Counted from the stretch's first letter, positions 34,051 through 43,351 are shown. The stretch: 64,000 nt of DNA from Hyphomicrobiales bacterium (GCA_900466605.1 UBMU01000029.1:1-64000), one strand, 5' to 3'. Numbers and translations are program-made. The notes: a model not told the origin generated them from the letters alone.

Positions 34051-34562
34051 TTGAGCAGCCTCTCAAGCGGCAGGTCAACGATAAAGGTCAAAGTGTCGCC
34101 AGCGGTCGCTCGCAGCTCGATGCCTGCATCGTAGTTAACCGCCAATCCCATGAGGACCGCTTGCTCTATTGGCGCTGTCTCATCTGCAATGATGTCGATG
34201 TAAACCGCCAACTTGTCGCTGTCTTTCAGGCAGTCGACCAGTTCACAGTAGAAGCGTTGCTGTTGCGAGGGGCAGGGAAAGCTAAGCTCAATTCGCTCCA
34301 GCTTCTGATGGCGATAGAAGCCAAAGACCAGTTCTCCTTCCTGGACCTCTGTGCGAAACGACATCTCGAGGAGCTCGTTTAGAGCTGAGGAAAGCAAATT
34401 GGAGTGACGAAGTGGGTCACGGCGGTCATGGCTTACCATCCGGGCAACATAGTTTGAGAGCTGATCGCAATGAAGCCAGTCCGCCGTGAATGTCGCCATT
34501 TCCATTTCCAGTTTAAGCAGTTGCTCGAACGCCGCGTCTTTCATGGCTTCCCGCCCTGTCAA
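34047..34562 (-). CDS. Degenerate HATPase-like protein of the signalling operon
   Basis: A 171-aa cytosolic protein. The stretch SNLLSSALNELLEMSFRTE (Asn62-Met67) aligns with the N-box of the other HATPase gene here (YLANELIENAIKFRSRG), but the last Asn is replaced by Met. No clear glycine-rich ATP lid is visible. It may therefore bind partners rather than act as a kinase. This relationship is my own alignment by eye; the protein could belong to another family. It overlaps the GGDEF-EAL gene (ATGA at 34559-34562) and the STAS-methyltransferase gene (34047-34050). A second possible start is ATG 34544. Confidence 0.55.
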   Translation of the reverse strand: MTGREAMKDAAFEQLLKLEMEMATFTADWLHCDQLSNYVARMVSHDRRDPLRHSNLLSSALNELLEMSFRTEVQEGELVFGFYRHQKLERIELSFPCPSQQQRFYCELVDCLKDSDKLAVYIDIIADETAPIEQAVLMGLAVNYDAGIELRATAGDTLTFIVDLPLERLLN

Positions 34563-36301
34563 TTGCTGCCTCCCTGACCAATGGCCATTCGCGCGCCTTG
34601 AACGTGCGGCGCTGTGTTTGCAGTTGCGCTGCTACCCCGTCGGGACTTCCTCCCGTAGCGAATGAACTGGCCTATCCGATCAACATGCATGGGCGGACTC
34701 AGGAAGTGCCCTTGCAACCGGTCGCATCCCTCTGCCAGAAGCCACGCAGCCTGCTCTGGCGTCTCGACGCCCTCGGCGGTGACGCGCATGTCGAGTCCGT
34801 GTGACAGGGCAATGATCGATCGCACGATCGTTCGGCTCTTTTCGTCGTCCAGCAGGTCGTTGATGAAGTATTTGTCAATCTTGATGTTATCGAAGGGGAA
34901 ATTCTTGAGATAACTCAATGATGAGTACTCCGTCCCGAAATCATCGAGGGAAATCTGTATGCCCAGCACATTAAGAGTGTTTAGAGTGTCCAGATTGTTG
35001 GTTGTGCGCTCGAGTAGCACGGTTTCCGTGATCTCCAGCTCCAGGCGCTCAGCTGGGAAGCCGACGAGATCAAGTGTTTGCGATACACGATCGGTGAAGC
35101 CCGCCATTAAAAACTCCGCCGGTGAAAGGTTGACGGCAACGGTATAGTGGTCCGGCCAGTCCAGAGCCGCGCGGCACGCTTCTTCGAGCACCCATTGACC
35201 AATTTCACTCATCAGGCCGTCGGCTTCCGCCATCGGGATGAATGCGATAGGCGGAATCACTCCAAGTCTTGGATGTCGCCAGCGCAAGAGAGCTTCAAAT
35301 CCAGTGACTATACGCGAGCGGTCAACCAGAGGCTGATACTCGATAAAAAACTCTCGGTGTTGCAGCGCGACCCTAAGGCTGCGCCGCAAAACCTCTCTTT
35401 GTTCCAGCACCAAGAGCATGCCCGGATCAAATGTTCGTGCGCGCCGGCGACCTTCTTTCTTTGCTGCGTAGAGGGCGACATCGGCGGCCTTCATCAGTTG
35501 CTCTCCCTCATCGCCGTCGCGGGGCGCAATTGCAATGCCGACACTCGCCCCAACAAAAACCGTGATGCCGTCCACAATAAAGGGCTTCTTGAATTCGCCA
35601 ACCAACTCGTCGGCTAACCGTTCTGCCTCACTTGGCTGATGCTGAGCGGTCTGGATGATCGCAAATTCATCACCTGCTAGACGGAAGGCGGTCTCATCAG
35701 TACCAAGTACGCTCCGAATCCTGTTGGCCGCAAGCTTGAGCACGATATCACCAGCGCCATGCCCGAGTGTATCATTGACCGGCTTGAAGTCGTCTAGATC
35801 GATCTGCATCAGGGCAAGATCGCAGCCTTGTGTGGGGAGAAGACGTGCCAGCTCGTCACTGAACTGCCGACGGTTGGGCAGTCCGGTCAGGACGTCATGG
35901 GTTGCCTGGTGGCGCAGAAGTGCCCTCTCGTCGTCCTGGGAACTCGTAGTTCCGGAGACATCGACGGCGGCGATTTCGACGATTGCCAACCCGTCTTTGG
36001 CAGGAAGGAGCAGGAGGTCGTATGGTTCGTTTGTCGTCTTGCTCAGCCGAATGGTTTGCGGCTTTCCGGTTTCGAGTACGTGCCTGACAAGGTCTGCGGT
36101 CGGAGGGTGTGCAAGGGCAGGGTACACATCCGACAATCTAGTGGCGACCTGGGCGTGGAAACCCTCCCTTTTAGTCAGCTCCTCGGACCAATCGACAATG
36201 ATAAGGTCGAGATCCCACAGCGAGAATGTTGCCGCGGCACGCTTGAAGAATTCAGATCCTTGTGGAACCAGCTTGGGCCAATCCGCACGATTTTCCGGCA
36301 T
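34559..36301 (-). CDS. GGDEF-EAL protein (cyclic-di-GMP turnover)
   Basis: A 580-aa protein without membrane segments. Residues 1-120 form a PAS-like sensor. The GGDEF domain (about 125-290) has THDVLTGLPNRRQF and the active-site variant AGDEF (209-213), usually still compatible with diguanylate cyclase activity. The EAL domain (about 300-555) has FEALLRW (EAL 336-338), an ETVLLE stretch, DDFGTEYSSLSYL and the YFIND/VETPEQA motifs, so phosphodiesterase residues appear present. First gene of the operon, with AGGAGG upstream of ATG 36301. It probably provides the c-di-GMP input or output of the partner-switching module encoded behind it. Confidence 0.9.
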   Translation of the reverse strand: MPENRADWPKLVPQGSEFFKRAAATFSLWDLDLIIVDWSEELTKREGFHAQVATRLSDVYPALAHPPTADLVRHVLETGKPQTIRLSKTTNEPYDLLLLPAKDGLAIVEIAAVDVSGTTSSQDDERALLRHQATHDVLTGLPNRRQFSDELARLLPTQGCDLALMQIDLDDFKPVNDTLGHGAGDIVLKLAANRIRSVLGTDETAFRLAGDEFAIIQTAQHQPSEAERLADELVGEFKKPFIVDGITVFVGASVGIAIAPRDGDEGEQLMKAADVALYAAKKEGRRRARTFDPGMLLVLEQREVLRRSLRVALQHREFFIEYQPLVDRSRIVTGFEALLRWRHPRLGVIPPIAFIPMAEADGLMSEIGQWVLEEACRAALDWPDHYTVAVNLSPAEFLMAGFTDRVSQTLDLVGFPAERLELEITETVLLERTTNNLDTLNTLNVLGIQISLDDFGTEYSSLSYLKNFPFDNIKIDKYFINDLLDDEKSRTIVRSIIALSHGLDMRVTAEGVETPEQAAWLLAEGCDRLQGHFLSPPMHVDRIGQFIRYGRKSRRGSSATANTAPHVQGARMAIGQGGSN

Positions 36302-37635
36302 ATAGGTCGAACCTCCTCATCCCGCCGCGCTCGGGTTGGCTTGCGTGTGCTGCCCGTCTTCCGTGGCAGGCCCACATTAGAGCTAGCGCATACCGTGTTT
36401 CAGTCAACAAAAAACGCTACCATAGCATAGCATTATGCACGCTCATGGCGATCGATGATGCCAGATGTGACTAAACAGGCGCACTCCCGTGCACTGACGG
36501 GTCACAGACTATGGGCCGAGCGTTGCTTGCTTGGCTGGGATTGCCAATCGGGGTCTGAAAGCCGCGGTGACGGCCTCGCTGGAAACGCCCCGTTTTTCGA
36601 TTCGTGATCGATGTCAGAAGTCGGCGACGCTCCTCTTGCGTAATTGCTGCAACGGGATGAGGCCAGACTAAATGTGACACGATATCATGTACCCGCAATG
36701 GTTTTTGAAAGAAGACCTTTCGTTCAAGGATAGGGCAATTGTAGGCAATTTGTCGACAGGCTTGCCGGGGCTGGCCTTTTGGCAATTGACGCTGAAAGGA
36801 CCGTGGCGGCAGCAAGAGGAGAAACAGGGGGGACTGATGTCCGGCATTCGGCTACAGGATATTCGCCTTGTCTGCAGCCGAATGCCTGTCGCTCAGGAGG
36901 GGCTGGGATAGGCTCCGAGCAACCCCTGAATTCTAATTGGATAGCGCTGACCGCGCACGTTGGCGATCGGGATATGGTTCCGTATTTGTTCGTGGCTAAA
37001 AGGAGCTGCGACGATACGGCGCGCGTTGATCGGCACCTGCGGTCGATTCCTGCCTGAAGGCATGTCTCTATTACGAAGGGTGCTGCACCAGCTGATCCAC
37101 AGCCGAGCGACACTTTCCTTATCCGCTCTCATTGGGTGATGAGGCCAAATCCCATCGACTGGACCGGAGGTCGCACACAAGAAGCGACGAAAGTCCGATG
37201 CGAATGAGATTTGAGAGCGATATAGTCTTGAAACTGCCAGTTTGATGGCGGCGAACCGGAATGCTGGGTAACCCGGTTTGAAGAGAACGCCAGCGGAGGG
37301 CGCGCAAACGCTCCCTCCGCCAGCGGGTCCAAAACCCTTGCGGCCTGCGAACGCAGTCGGTTTGCATCAGCTTCTCGAGGTTGCCGACATCCGATCTCTC
37401 CTGTGACCCTACATCTCCTCGAAAATATCCAAACAGATCGGTGCTCGATGACGCGGATTCCACTCGTGTGACTGCCCGGCGTTGATGGTCCTTAAAAAAT
37501 TGCTGGAATTTTCGGCCAATAGCCAGAGCTCGCAGATCGCCCAGCATGTGCTGATGGACGACCAGTATCAATTCGGAATAGGATGCGATACGACAGGGAT
37601 ACCTAGTCAAATCTGCAGGAACCGGGGAGGGGAGA
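36302..37635. other. 1.3-kb region without a convincing gene
   Basis: It lies between the divergent GGDEF-EAL and AraC/FeaR-like genes. Several ORFs of 60-130 codons exist on both strands (for example 36779-37057 and 36724-37113), but their translations are Arg/Ser/Pro-rich, lack ribosome-binding sites and resemble no family. AT-richer patches at 36400-36440 may hold the signalling-operon promoter. It could be a decayed gene or an accessory insertion scar; I see no terminal repeats. Confidence 0.45.
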
Positions 37636-38550
37636 ATGCAGTCGCTGGTAACGCCAGTGCACAAGTCGATGGCCGTAGAAGTTCTGCAGGAGGAAATCCG
37701 GAAGGTCTGTGGCGCGTTCGACGTCGAACCTATGGCCCGCACCAATGTGATGGCGGGCGATGTGGCGACGTGTCGCATGGGGCTTTTCGATACCGCTATC
37801 GTCGCACTTGATGCCCGCCACGTGCAGCGCGGGGCGAAATCAATCCGGCAAGATCCCGGTGAACACTTGTTTCTGCTGATCCAGGACGATGGGCACTGTC
37901 GCGTGGAGCAGGGGGAGCATTCGGTTCGGCTTGCCCCCGGCGACATGTTCCTTGTCGATTCCGTCCGCCCGTCGTCGTTCGTTTATGACGGCGAGCGGTC
38001 CAGCCAGCTATCGGTCCACATGCCGCGTGGTGAGATGCTGCACCGGTTCGGCAATACCTGTACCGACGGTGTCGCCATCAATCGCGAGGATCCACTCTGG
38101 TTGGCTATGCGCGCGGTGATTATAAAGATGCTCAAGGAACCCGGCGCGCAGACACAGCTCGGCGAAGCGATGATGTCGCTCCTAGGCGCCTATCTTCATG
38201 GCATCAAGACGGCTGAAACCAGCGGGCTAGGCAATACACTGCTGTCGAGGGCGCTCACGATGATTGATCGTTACTGCGCCGACCCCACCTTTGGACCTGG
38301 CGAGCTGGCAAGGCGGCTCGGCGTATCAGATCGCATGTTGCAGCGACATTTTCGTTTGCTCGGTGAGACGCCCGGTCACCGCTTGCTCGATCGCCGCCTG
38401 GAAGTTGCGCACGCAACACTAACCGGCAAGCCTACCGAGGGCATCGCTGCGGTCGCCTACGACTCCGGCTTCAACGATCTCTCTTACTTCTATCGCGAGT
38501 TCCGAAAGAAATACGGCTCCGCGCCGGGCGTTGTTGCTCGTCGCCACTGA
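37636..38550 (+). CDS. AraC family regulator, FeaR-like
   Basis: A 304-aa cytosolic regulator. The N-terminal 180 residues are an AraC-binding-like cupin (GEHLFLLIQDDGHCRVEQG, VRLAPGDMFLVDSVRPSSF), and the C-terminal 100 form the two helix-turn-helix DNA-binding domain (GPGELARRLGVSDRMLQRHF, IAAVAYDSGFNDLSYFYREFRKKYG). FeaR activates feaB and tynA for phenylethylamine use; here the next two genes on the same strand are an aldehyde dehydrogenase and a copper amine oxidase, so the parallel is strong. GGGAGGGGAG lies 6-8 bases before the ATG. The inducer is probably an amine or its aldehyde. Confidence 0.8.
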   Translation: MQSLVTPVHKSMAVEVLQEEIRKVCGAFDVEPMARTNVMAGDVATCRMGLFDTAIVALDARHVQRGAKSIRQDPGEHLFLLIQDDGHCRVEQGEHSVRLAPGDMFLVDSVRPSSFVYDGERSSQLSVHMPRGEMLHRFGNTCTDGVAINREDPLWLAMRAVIIKMLKEPGAQTQLGEAMMSLLGAYLHGIKTAETSGLGNTLLSRALTMIDRYCADPTFGPGELARRLGVSDRMLQRHFRLLGETPGHRLLDRRLEVAHATLTGKPTEGIAAVAYDSGFNDLSYFYREFRKKYGSAPGVVARRH

Positions 38551-38666
38551 CGGATTTGTCCAATAATGCAGACGGCCCAGTCCAAGTCCTGAGGCCTGTC
38601 GTCGCCTAGTCTCCGCTGCCAGGCAGTCCCGTCCTATGGTCGGGACCTCATTCGGAGGAGATGAGA

Positions 38667-40073
38667 ATGACGATCCATAGCGCCACGATCGACGGAAGGC
38701 CGATGATCGGCGAAAGGAGCTTCAGCGTGCGCAATCCGGCCACGGGGAGCGAGGCCGGCCGCGCGCCGAATATGGGCCCATCGGAACTGAACGCTGCAGT
38801 CGCCGCAGCTAAGGCAGCTTTTCCGGCATGGTCGGCCAAGAGCGACCAAGAACTGCAGGCCTCTTGTGCTGCAGTCACAGCTCGCATTGAGTCGCACGCA
38901 GAAGAACTTGCGCGATTGATTACGCTCGAACAGGGCAAGCCACTGAATGGCCTTGGCTCGCGCTGGGAAATGGGTGGCACTGTCGCATGGGCGGGTTATA
39001 CGACCGCTCTATCGCTGCCGCCGAAGATCCTGCAGGACAATGCAGAGGGCCGCGTCGAGCTTCATCGTAAGCCGCTCGGCGTCGTCGGATCCATTACGCC
39101 TTGGAACTTCCCGGTCATGATCGCCATCTGGCACGTCATGCCGGCGCTTCGAACGGGCAACACTGTTGTCATCAAACCTTCGCCGTTGACGCCGCTTGCG
39201 ACACTCCGCTTGGTTGAAGTCATGAACGAGGTCCTGCCGCCCGGCGTGCTGAATGTGGTGACGGGAGACGACGGCGAGTTCAACATCGGCGCGGCAATGT
39301 CGGCTCACCCGGACATCAGCAAGATCGTGTTTACGGGTTCGTGCGCCACTGGGCAAAAAGTCATGCGCTCTGCCGCAGAGACGATGAAACGCCTGACGCT
39401 CGAGCTCGGCGGGAATGATGCTGGGATCGTGCTGCCGGATGCAGATCCCCAGGCCATTGCGGAAGGCCTGTTCTGGGGTGCTTTCATCAATAACGGCCAG
39501 ACCTGCGCGGCAATGAAGCGGCTCTATGTCCATGAATCGATCCACGATGCCGTTTGCGATGCGCTCGTTGCCTATGCACGCAACATTCCGGTCGGTGACG
39601 GGATGGAGGAGGGCAGTGTCCTCGGTCCCGTGCAGAACCGCATGCAGTTCGAAAAGCTTTCGCGACTGGTCAGCGATGCCAAAAAGCGAGGGAGGGTGTT
39701 ACTCGGCGGCGAGCCGGGCGACGGGCTTTTCTTTCCGCCGACTATCGTTGCCGGCCTGAAGAACGGCGATCCACTGGTCGATGAAGAGCAGTTCGGGCCC
39801 GCACTGCCAATCATCAAATACAGCAGTGTCGAAGAGGCGATTGCGCTAGCCAATGACAGCCAAAACGGCCTCGGAGGCTCGGTATGGTCGTCGGACGTCT
39901 CCGCAGCGAGGGCGGTTGCCGGCCGCATGCAATGCGGTTCGGTCTGGATCAACAAGCATGGGGCCATTCAGCCGAATGCACCATTCGGCGGCATTAAGGC
40001 GTCCGGGTTCGGCGTTGAGTTCGCAGAGGAAGGACTGCAGGAATACACGAATATCCAGGTGGTATTCGCTTGA
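38667..40073 (+). CDS. Aldehyde dehydrogenase, probably for amine-derived aldehydes
   Basis: A 468-aa cytosolic NAD(P)-dependent aldehyde dehydrogenase with PWNFPVMIAIWHV, FTGSCATGQKVM, the catalytic Glu in LELGGNDAGIV and the catalytic Cys in NNGQTCAAMKRLYV. It should oxidise the aldehyde released by the copper amine oxidase encoded 25 bases downstream, as FeaB oxidises phenylacetaldehyde. ATG 38667 is chosen because GGAGGAG (38654-38660) stands seven bases before it; ATG 38661 directly abuts the Shine-Dalgarno. The actual aldehyde is not shown by sequence. Confidence 0.85.
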   Translation: MTIHSATIDGRPMIGERSFSVRNPATGSEAGRAPNMGPSELNAAVAAAKAAFPAWSAKSDQELQASCAAVTARIESHAEELARLITLEQGKPLNGLGSRWEMGGTVAWAGYTTALSLPPKILQDNAEGRVELHRKPLGVVGSITPWNFPVMIAIWHVMPALRTGNTVVIKPSPLTPLATLRLVEVMNEVLPPGVLNVVTGDDGEFNIGAAMSAHPDISKIVFTGSCATGQKVMRSAAETMKRLTLELGGNDAGIVLPDADPQAIAEGLFWGAFINNGQTCAAMKRLYVHESIHDAVCDALVAYARNIPVGDGMEEGSVLGPVQNRMQFEKLSRLVSDAKKRGRVLLGGEPGDGLFFPPTIVAGLKNGDPLVDEEQFGPALPIIKYSSVEEAIALANDSQNGLGGSVWSSDVSAARAVAGRMQCGSVWINKHGAIQPNAPFGGIKASGFGVEFAEEGLQEYTNIQVVFA

Positions 40074-40098
40074 TCATTGAAGCTACAGGGAGGATGCA

Positions 40099-42078
40099 AT
40101 GAACATAAGGCGATTTCTGGCTTCGGCCGGCTTGCTTCTGGCGCTCGGCGCCCCAGCTGCCATCGCTCATCCGTTGGATGGGCTGACGGCGGAGGAATAT
40201 CAGAAGATCAACAAGATCTTGCGCGACCAAAAGGTGGTCGACGACAATACGCTTTATCCGCTGATCGAATTGAAGGAGCCCACTAAGGAACAGGTGCTGT
40301 CCTGGAAGGATGGCGACCAGCTCGATCGCCAGGCGAAGGTGCAGCTGACGAGCCCCCAGGGATTCAAGGAGGCGGTGGTCAACATTACCAAGGGCACGGT
40401 TGAAAGCACGACGCCGATCAAAGGGCAGCCTATGGTGCTCTTTGCCGAGTTCATGGACGCTCTTCAAGGTGCGCTTGCCAATCCTGATATGATCGCCGGC
40501 CTGAAGAAGCGCGGCCTAACGCCAGAACAGGCTTTTTGCCTGCCACTCACGGCCGGTAATTTCTTCACAGACGAATACGAGAACTCGCGTCTGATGAAGG
40601 TGCCTTGCTACAAGGTGCCTGAGGGGTCGAATTTCTACGCAAAGCCCATCGAGGGCCTGTTTGCCGTCTACGATATCGGCAAGAAGAAAGTCCTTCGGGT
40701 CATCGATACTGGCGTGATCGAGGGTCCTAAGGACAACTGGGGCTACACCGAGAAGGAAGTCGCGGAGCGCGAGCCGCTGCGGCCTGAAATGAACCCCGCA
40801 AAGCTGTCTCAGCCCGGCGGCCCAAATTACAAGATTACAGGCAGCCACCTCGAATGGGATATGTGGCGGATGAACTTCCGCGTCGACAAGCGCCCCGGCC
40901 TGGTCGTCTCGAATCTTGACGTCAAGGATGGGGACAAATGGCGTTCGGTAATCTACCAGTCTCATCTGTCTGAAGTGTTTGTACCTTATATGGACCCGAC
41001 CGAAGGCTGGTATTGGCGCACTTACATGGACAGCGGAGAGTATGGCTTCGGGCTGTTCCTGAGCCCACTGCGTTCTGGCGTCGATTGCCCTGACTATGCG
41101 ACCTTCTTGCCGGCAACGATTGCCGACGACAAGGGTAGCCCGCTGACCATTCCGAACGCGATCTGCGTGTTTGAGCGCAGCATCGGCGATCCGGCCTGGC
41201 GCCATTTCGAAGTCTTTGCACAGACGCCCGACAAGCCGATCCCTGCAGAAGGCCGGCCAGCGACTGAGCTCGTCGTGCGAACCGCGTCCGAAGTCGGAAA
41301 CTATGACTACCTCATCGACTATCGCCTGCAGCAGGATGGCCAGATCAGGATCATGATCGGAGCAACCGGCCTTGACGCGGTCAAGGGTGTTGCATCGACG
41401 TCGATGAACGACAAGACGGCTCCAGAAGACACCGCACACGGCACGCTGATCGCACCAAATCTGGTGGCGGCAAACCACGATCATTATTTCAACTTCCGCA
41501 TCGACTTTGACGTCGACCAACCGGTCAACCATTTCGGCACCATGGATATCGTGCCGGCGAAGGTTGACGCGAAGAATCCGCGCCGATCGATGTGGACCGT
41601 GCAGCACACGATGCCGAAAACCGAAATGGAGGCGCGCTATCAACTGTCGGCGATGAAGCCACGCTACTTCATGATTTCCGATCCGTCCCGCGAAGGCTAT
41701 CTCGGGCAGGAGCCGGGTTGGATGATCCATCATGGCGACGTTGCCTACGGTCCGTTCGACTTTGCCAAGGACCCGCCGATGAAGCGCAATGCCTATATCG
41801 AGTACTCGGTGTGGAACACCGTCTACGACATCGATCAGCAGTATGCGGGCGGTAAGTATGCGATGCAGAGCGATGGCTCCGATACGCTGCCGGAATGGGT
41901 CAAGGCCAACAAGCCGCTGATGGGCAAGGATGTCGTTACGTGGTTTACGGCCGGCTTCCACCATATTCCGCGTATGGAGGATTGGCCGGTCATGTCGACC
42001 GAGTGGAAGACGATCCACATCGAGCCGCACAATTTCTTTGCACATAATCCGGCGCTGACGATCCGAAGCGCCAAATAA
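40099..42078 (+). CDS. Copper-containing primary amine oxidase (TPQ)
   Basis: A 659-aa periplasmic enzyme with a Sec signal peptide (residues 1 to about 23, LASAGLLLALGAPAAIA). Key residues can be placed: the cofactor Tyr402 in GNYDY (becomes topaquinone), copper ligands His460 and His462 in NHDHYF and His622 in FHHIPRMEDWP, and the catalytic base Asp311 in YMDSGEYGFG. It oxidises primary amines (phenylethylamine, tyramine or similar) to aldehyde, ammonia and hydrogen peroxide. Length is near that of Arthrobacter enzymes, without the extra N-terminal domain of E. coli TynA. GGGAGG precedes the ATG. Ends at a strong hairpin terminator. Confidence 0.93.
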   Translation: MNIRRFLASAGLLLALGAPAAIAHPLDGLTAEEYQKINKILRDQKVVDDNTLYPLIELKEPTKEQVLSWKDGDQLDRQAKVQLTSPQGFKEAVVNITKGTVESTTPIKGQPMVLFAEFMDALQGALANPDMIAGLKKRGLTPEQAFCLPLTAGNFFTDEYENSRLMKVPCYKVPEGSNFYAKPIEGLFAVYDIGKKKVLRVIDTGVIEGPKDNWGYTEKEVAEREPLRPEMNPAKLSQPGGPNYKITGSHLEWDMWRMNFRVDKRPGLVVSNLDVKDGDKWRSVIYQSHLSEVFVPYMDPTEGWYWRTYMDSGEYGFGLFLSPLRSGVDCPDYATFLPATIADDKGSPLTIPNAICVFERSIGDPAWRHFEVFAQTPDKPIPAEGRPATELVVRTASEVGNYDYLIDYRLQQDGQIRIMIGATGLDAVKGVASTSMNDKTAPEDTAHGTLIAPNLVAANHDHYFNFRIDFDVDQPVNHFGTMDIVPAKVDAKNPRRSMWTVQHTMPKTEMEARYQLSAMKPRYFMISDPSREGYLGQEPGWMIHHGDVAYGPFDFAKDPPMKRNAYIEYSVWNTVYDIDQQYAGGKYAMQSDGSDTLPEWVKANKPLMGKDVVTWFTAGFHHIPRMEDWPVMSTEWKTIHIEPHNFFAHNPALTIRSAK

Positions 42079-42083
42079 CAAAA

Positions 42084-42108
42084 AAAGGGGCGCTTCGTGC
42101 GCCCCTTT
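42084..42108. terminator. Bidirectional rho-independent terminator
   Basis: Stem AAAGGGGCGC (42084-42093) pairs with GCGCCCCTTT (42099-42108) around a five-base loop, with A- and T-rich flanks. It lies between the convergent amine oxidase (ends 42078) and E2 (ends 42125) genes and can serve both. Confidence 0.85.
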
Positions 42109-42124
42109 CTGCGGGGTGTTGGCG

Positions 42125-43348
42125 CTAGCCCTGCCAGCCTTCCAGGGTCTCGACAAAACGCGTCAGCCAGCCGTTGGTCTGATGAGCGTCGAGCGCGCGA
42201 TGGTCGATCGTCAGGGAGACGTAGGCCATCGGCCGAATCTGGATGGTATCGGCGCCATCGACCTCTCGTACCACCACGCGCTTCTCCATTTTTCCGACGC
42301 CAAGGATGGCCGATTGCGGCTGGTTAATGATGATCGGGGCGGCGACCAGCGAGCCTGACACGCCGTGGTTCGAGATTGTGAAGGTACTGCCGCGCATGTC
42401 GGCGTTGGTCAGGCCACCGGCGCGGCCGCGATTGGTCAGCTCCTGAAGTCTGGCGGCGATGGCGGATAGTGAGAGGTCCTGTGCTTGCTGGATCACCGGA
42501 ACGATCAGCCCCTTGTCGCCGAGCGCCATGCCGACGCCGATGTTGATATCATCGAAGACCTCAAGATGATCGTCATGCCAACGGCTATTAATCTCCGGAA
42601 CCGCCTGCATGGCCGCAATACAGGCCGTAATGATATAGGCCGTATAGGAGAGGCTGATGCCATCGGCGGCAAATGCCGCCTTGCTCCTTTCGCGATGCCT
42701 GGTGATCGCGGTGAAATCAGCCTCGAAGATCGACGTTACATGTGGCGCCGTCGTGACTGATTCCAGCATGTGACGGGCGATCGAGAGCCGCATGGGTGTG
42801 TGAGCAACCATGTGCGAGCGAGCTCGGATTGGATCGCGGGCAAGAGAGCCTGGCGGCTCATGGCCGATCGAACTGCTCTGTAACGACGGCGTTTCATCGC
42901 GCCGGGTCTGTTTTGCTTCGAACGCAGCATCCATGTCCAGGCGCGTCACGCGGCCGTCCAAGCCGGTGCCGACCACCGTAGCCGGATCGATGCCGTATTG
43001 CTCGAAAGCGCTGCGAACTGCCGGTGAGAAGCGATCGCTCCCGGTATTGTCAGCTTCGGGCGCGAGACGTTGGCTCTCCCGCGCGGGTACCTCAGTGGCG
43101 ATGGCGTCTTTCAGGCGAATACGACCGAGAACCGCGCCGGGTGTTGCGTCCGCACCTGACGACATGACAATTTCATCGAGAATACCTGCTGCGGGTGACG
43201 AAATCTCCTGCGTGACCTTGTCCGTTTCGAGCTCGACGAGCGGATCGTCTAAAGCGACCATCTCGCCTGGCTGCTTCAGCCAGTTGCGGACGACCGCTTT
43301 CGTTCCCTCCTGTTCCATCGGGACGACGACATCGGCAAAATCTGCCAT
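42125..43348 (-). CDS. E2 acyltransferase of a 2-oxoacid dehydrogenase complex
   Basis: A 407-aa protein with one N-terminal lipoyl domain (ELETDKVTQEI, lipoyl Lys44), a linker, a peripheral subunit-binding domain (about 105-145: SPAVRSAFEQYGIDPATV) and the catalytic core (FTISNHGVSGSLVAAPIIIN). The active-site His is kept near residue 383, but the usual HRxxDG reads HRALDA, so the final Gly is replaced by Ala. It transfers acyl groups to CoA in a pyruvate, branched-chain or related complex. Four bases downstream of the E1 gene. No E3 gene is in the window, so a general lipoamide dehydrogenase may be shared. Confidence 0.85.
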   Translation of the reverse strand: MADFADVVVPMEQEGTKAVVRNWLKQPGEMVALDDPLVELETDKVTQEISSPAAGILDEIVMSSGADATPGAVLGRIRLKDAIATEVPARESQRLAPEADNTGSDRFSPAVRSAFEQYGIDPATVVGTGLDGRVTRLDMDAAFEAKQTRRDETPSLQSSSIGHEPPGSLARDPIRARSHMVAHTPMRLSIARHMLESVTTAPHVTSIFEADFTAITRHRERSKAAFAADGISLSYTAYIITACIAAMQAVPEINSRWHDDHLEVFDDINIGVGMALGDKGLIVPVIQQAQDLSLSAIAARLQELTNRGRAGGLTNADMRGSTFTISNHGVSGSLVAAPIIINQPQSAILGVGKMEKRVVVREVDGADTIQIRPMAYVSLTIDHRALDAHQTNGWLTRFVETLEGWQG

Positions 43349-43351
43349 TTC

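Noticed and set aside
37119..37946. 275-codon minus-strand ORF opposite the FeaR-like gene
   Set aside because: Its right half is the antisense shadow of the AraC/FeaR-like gene; the translation is Ser/Arg/Pro/Cys-rich with no ribosome-binding site or family resemblance.
40516..42156. 546-codon minus-strand ORF covering the copper amine oxidase gene
   Set aside because: Pure antisense shadow: the sense frame has all catalytic residues of a copper amine oxidase and a good ribosome-binding site.
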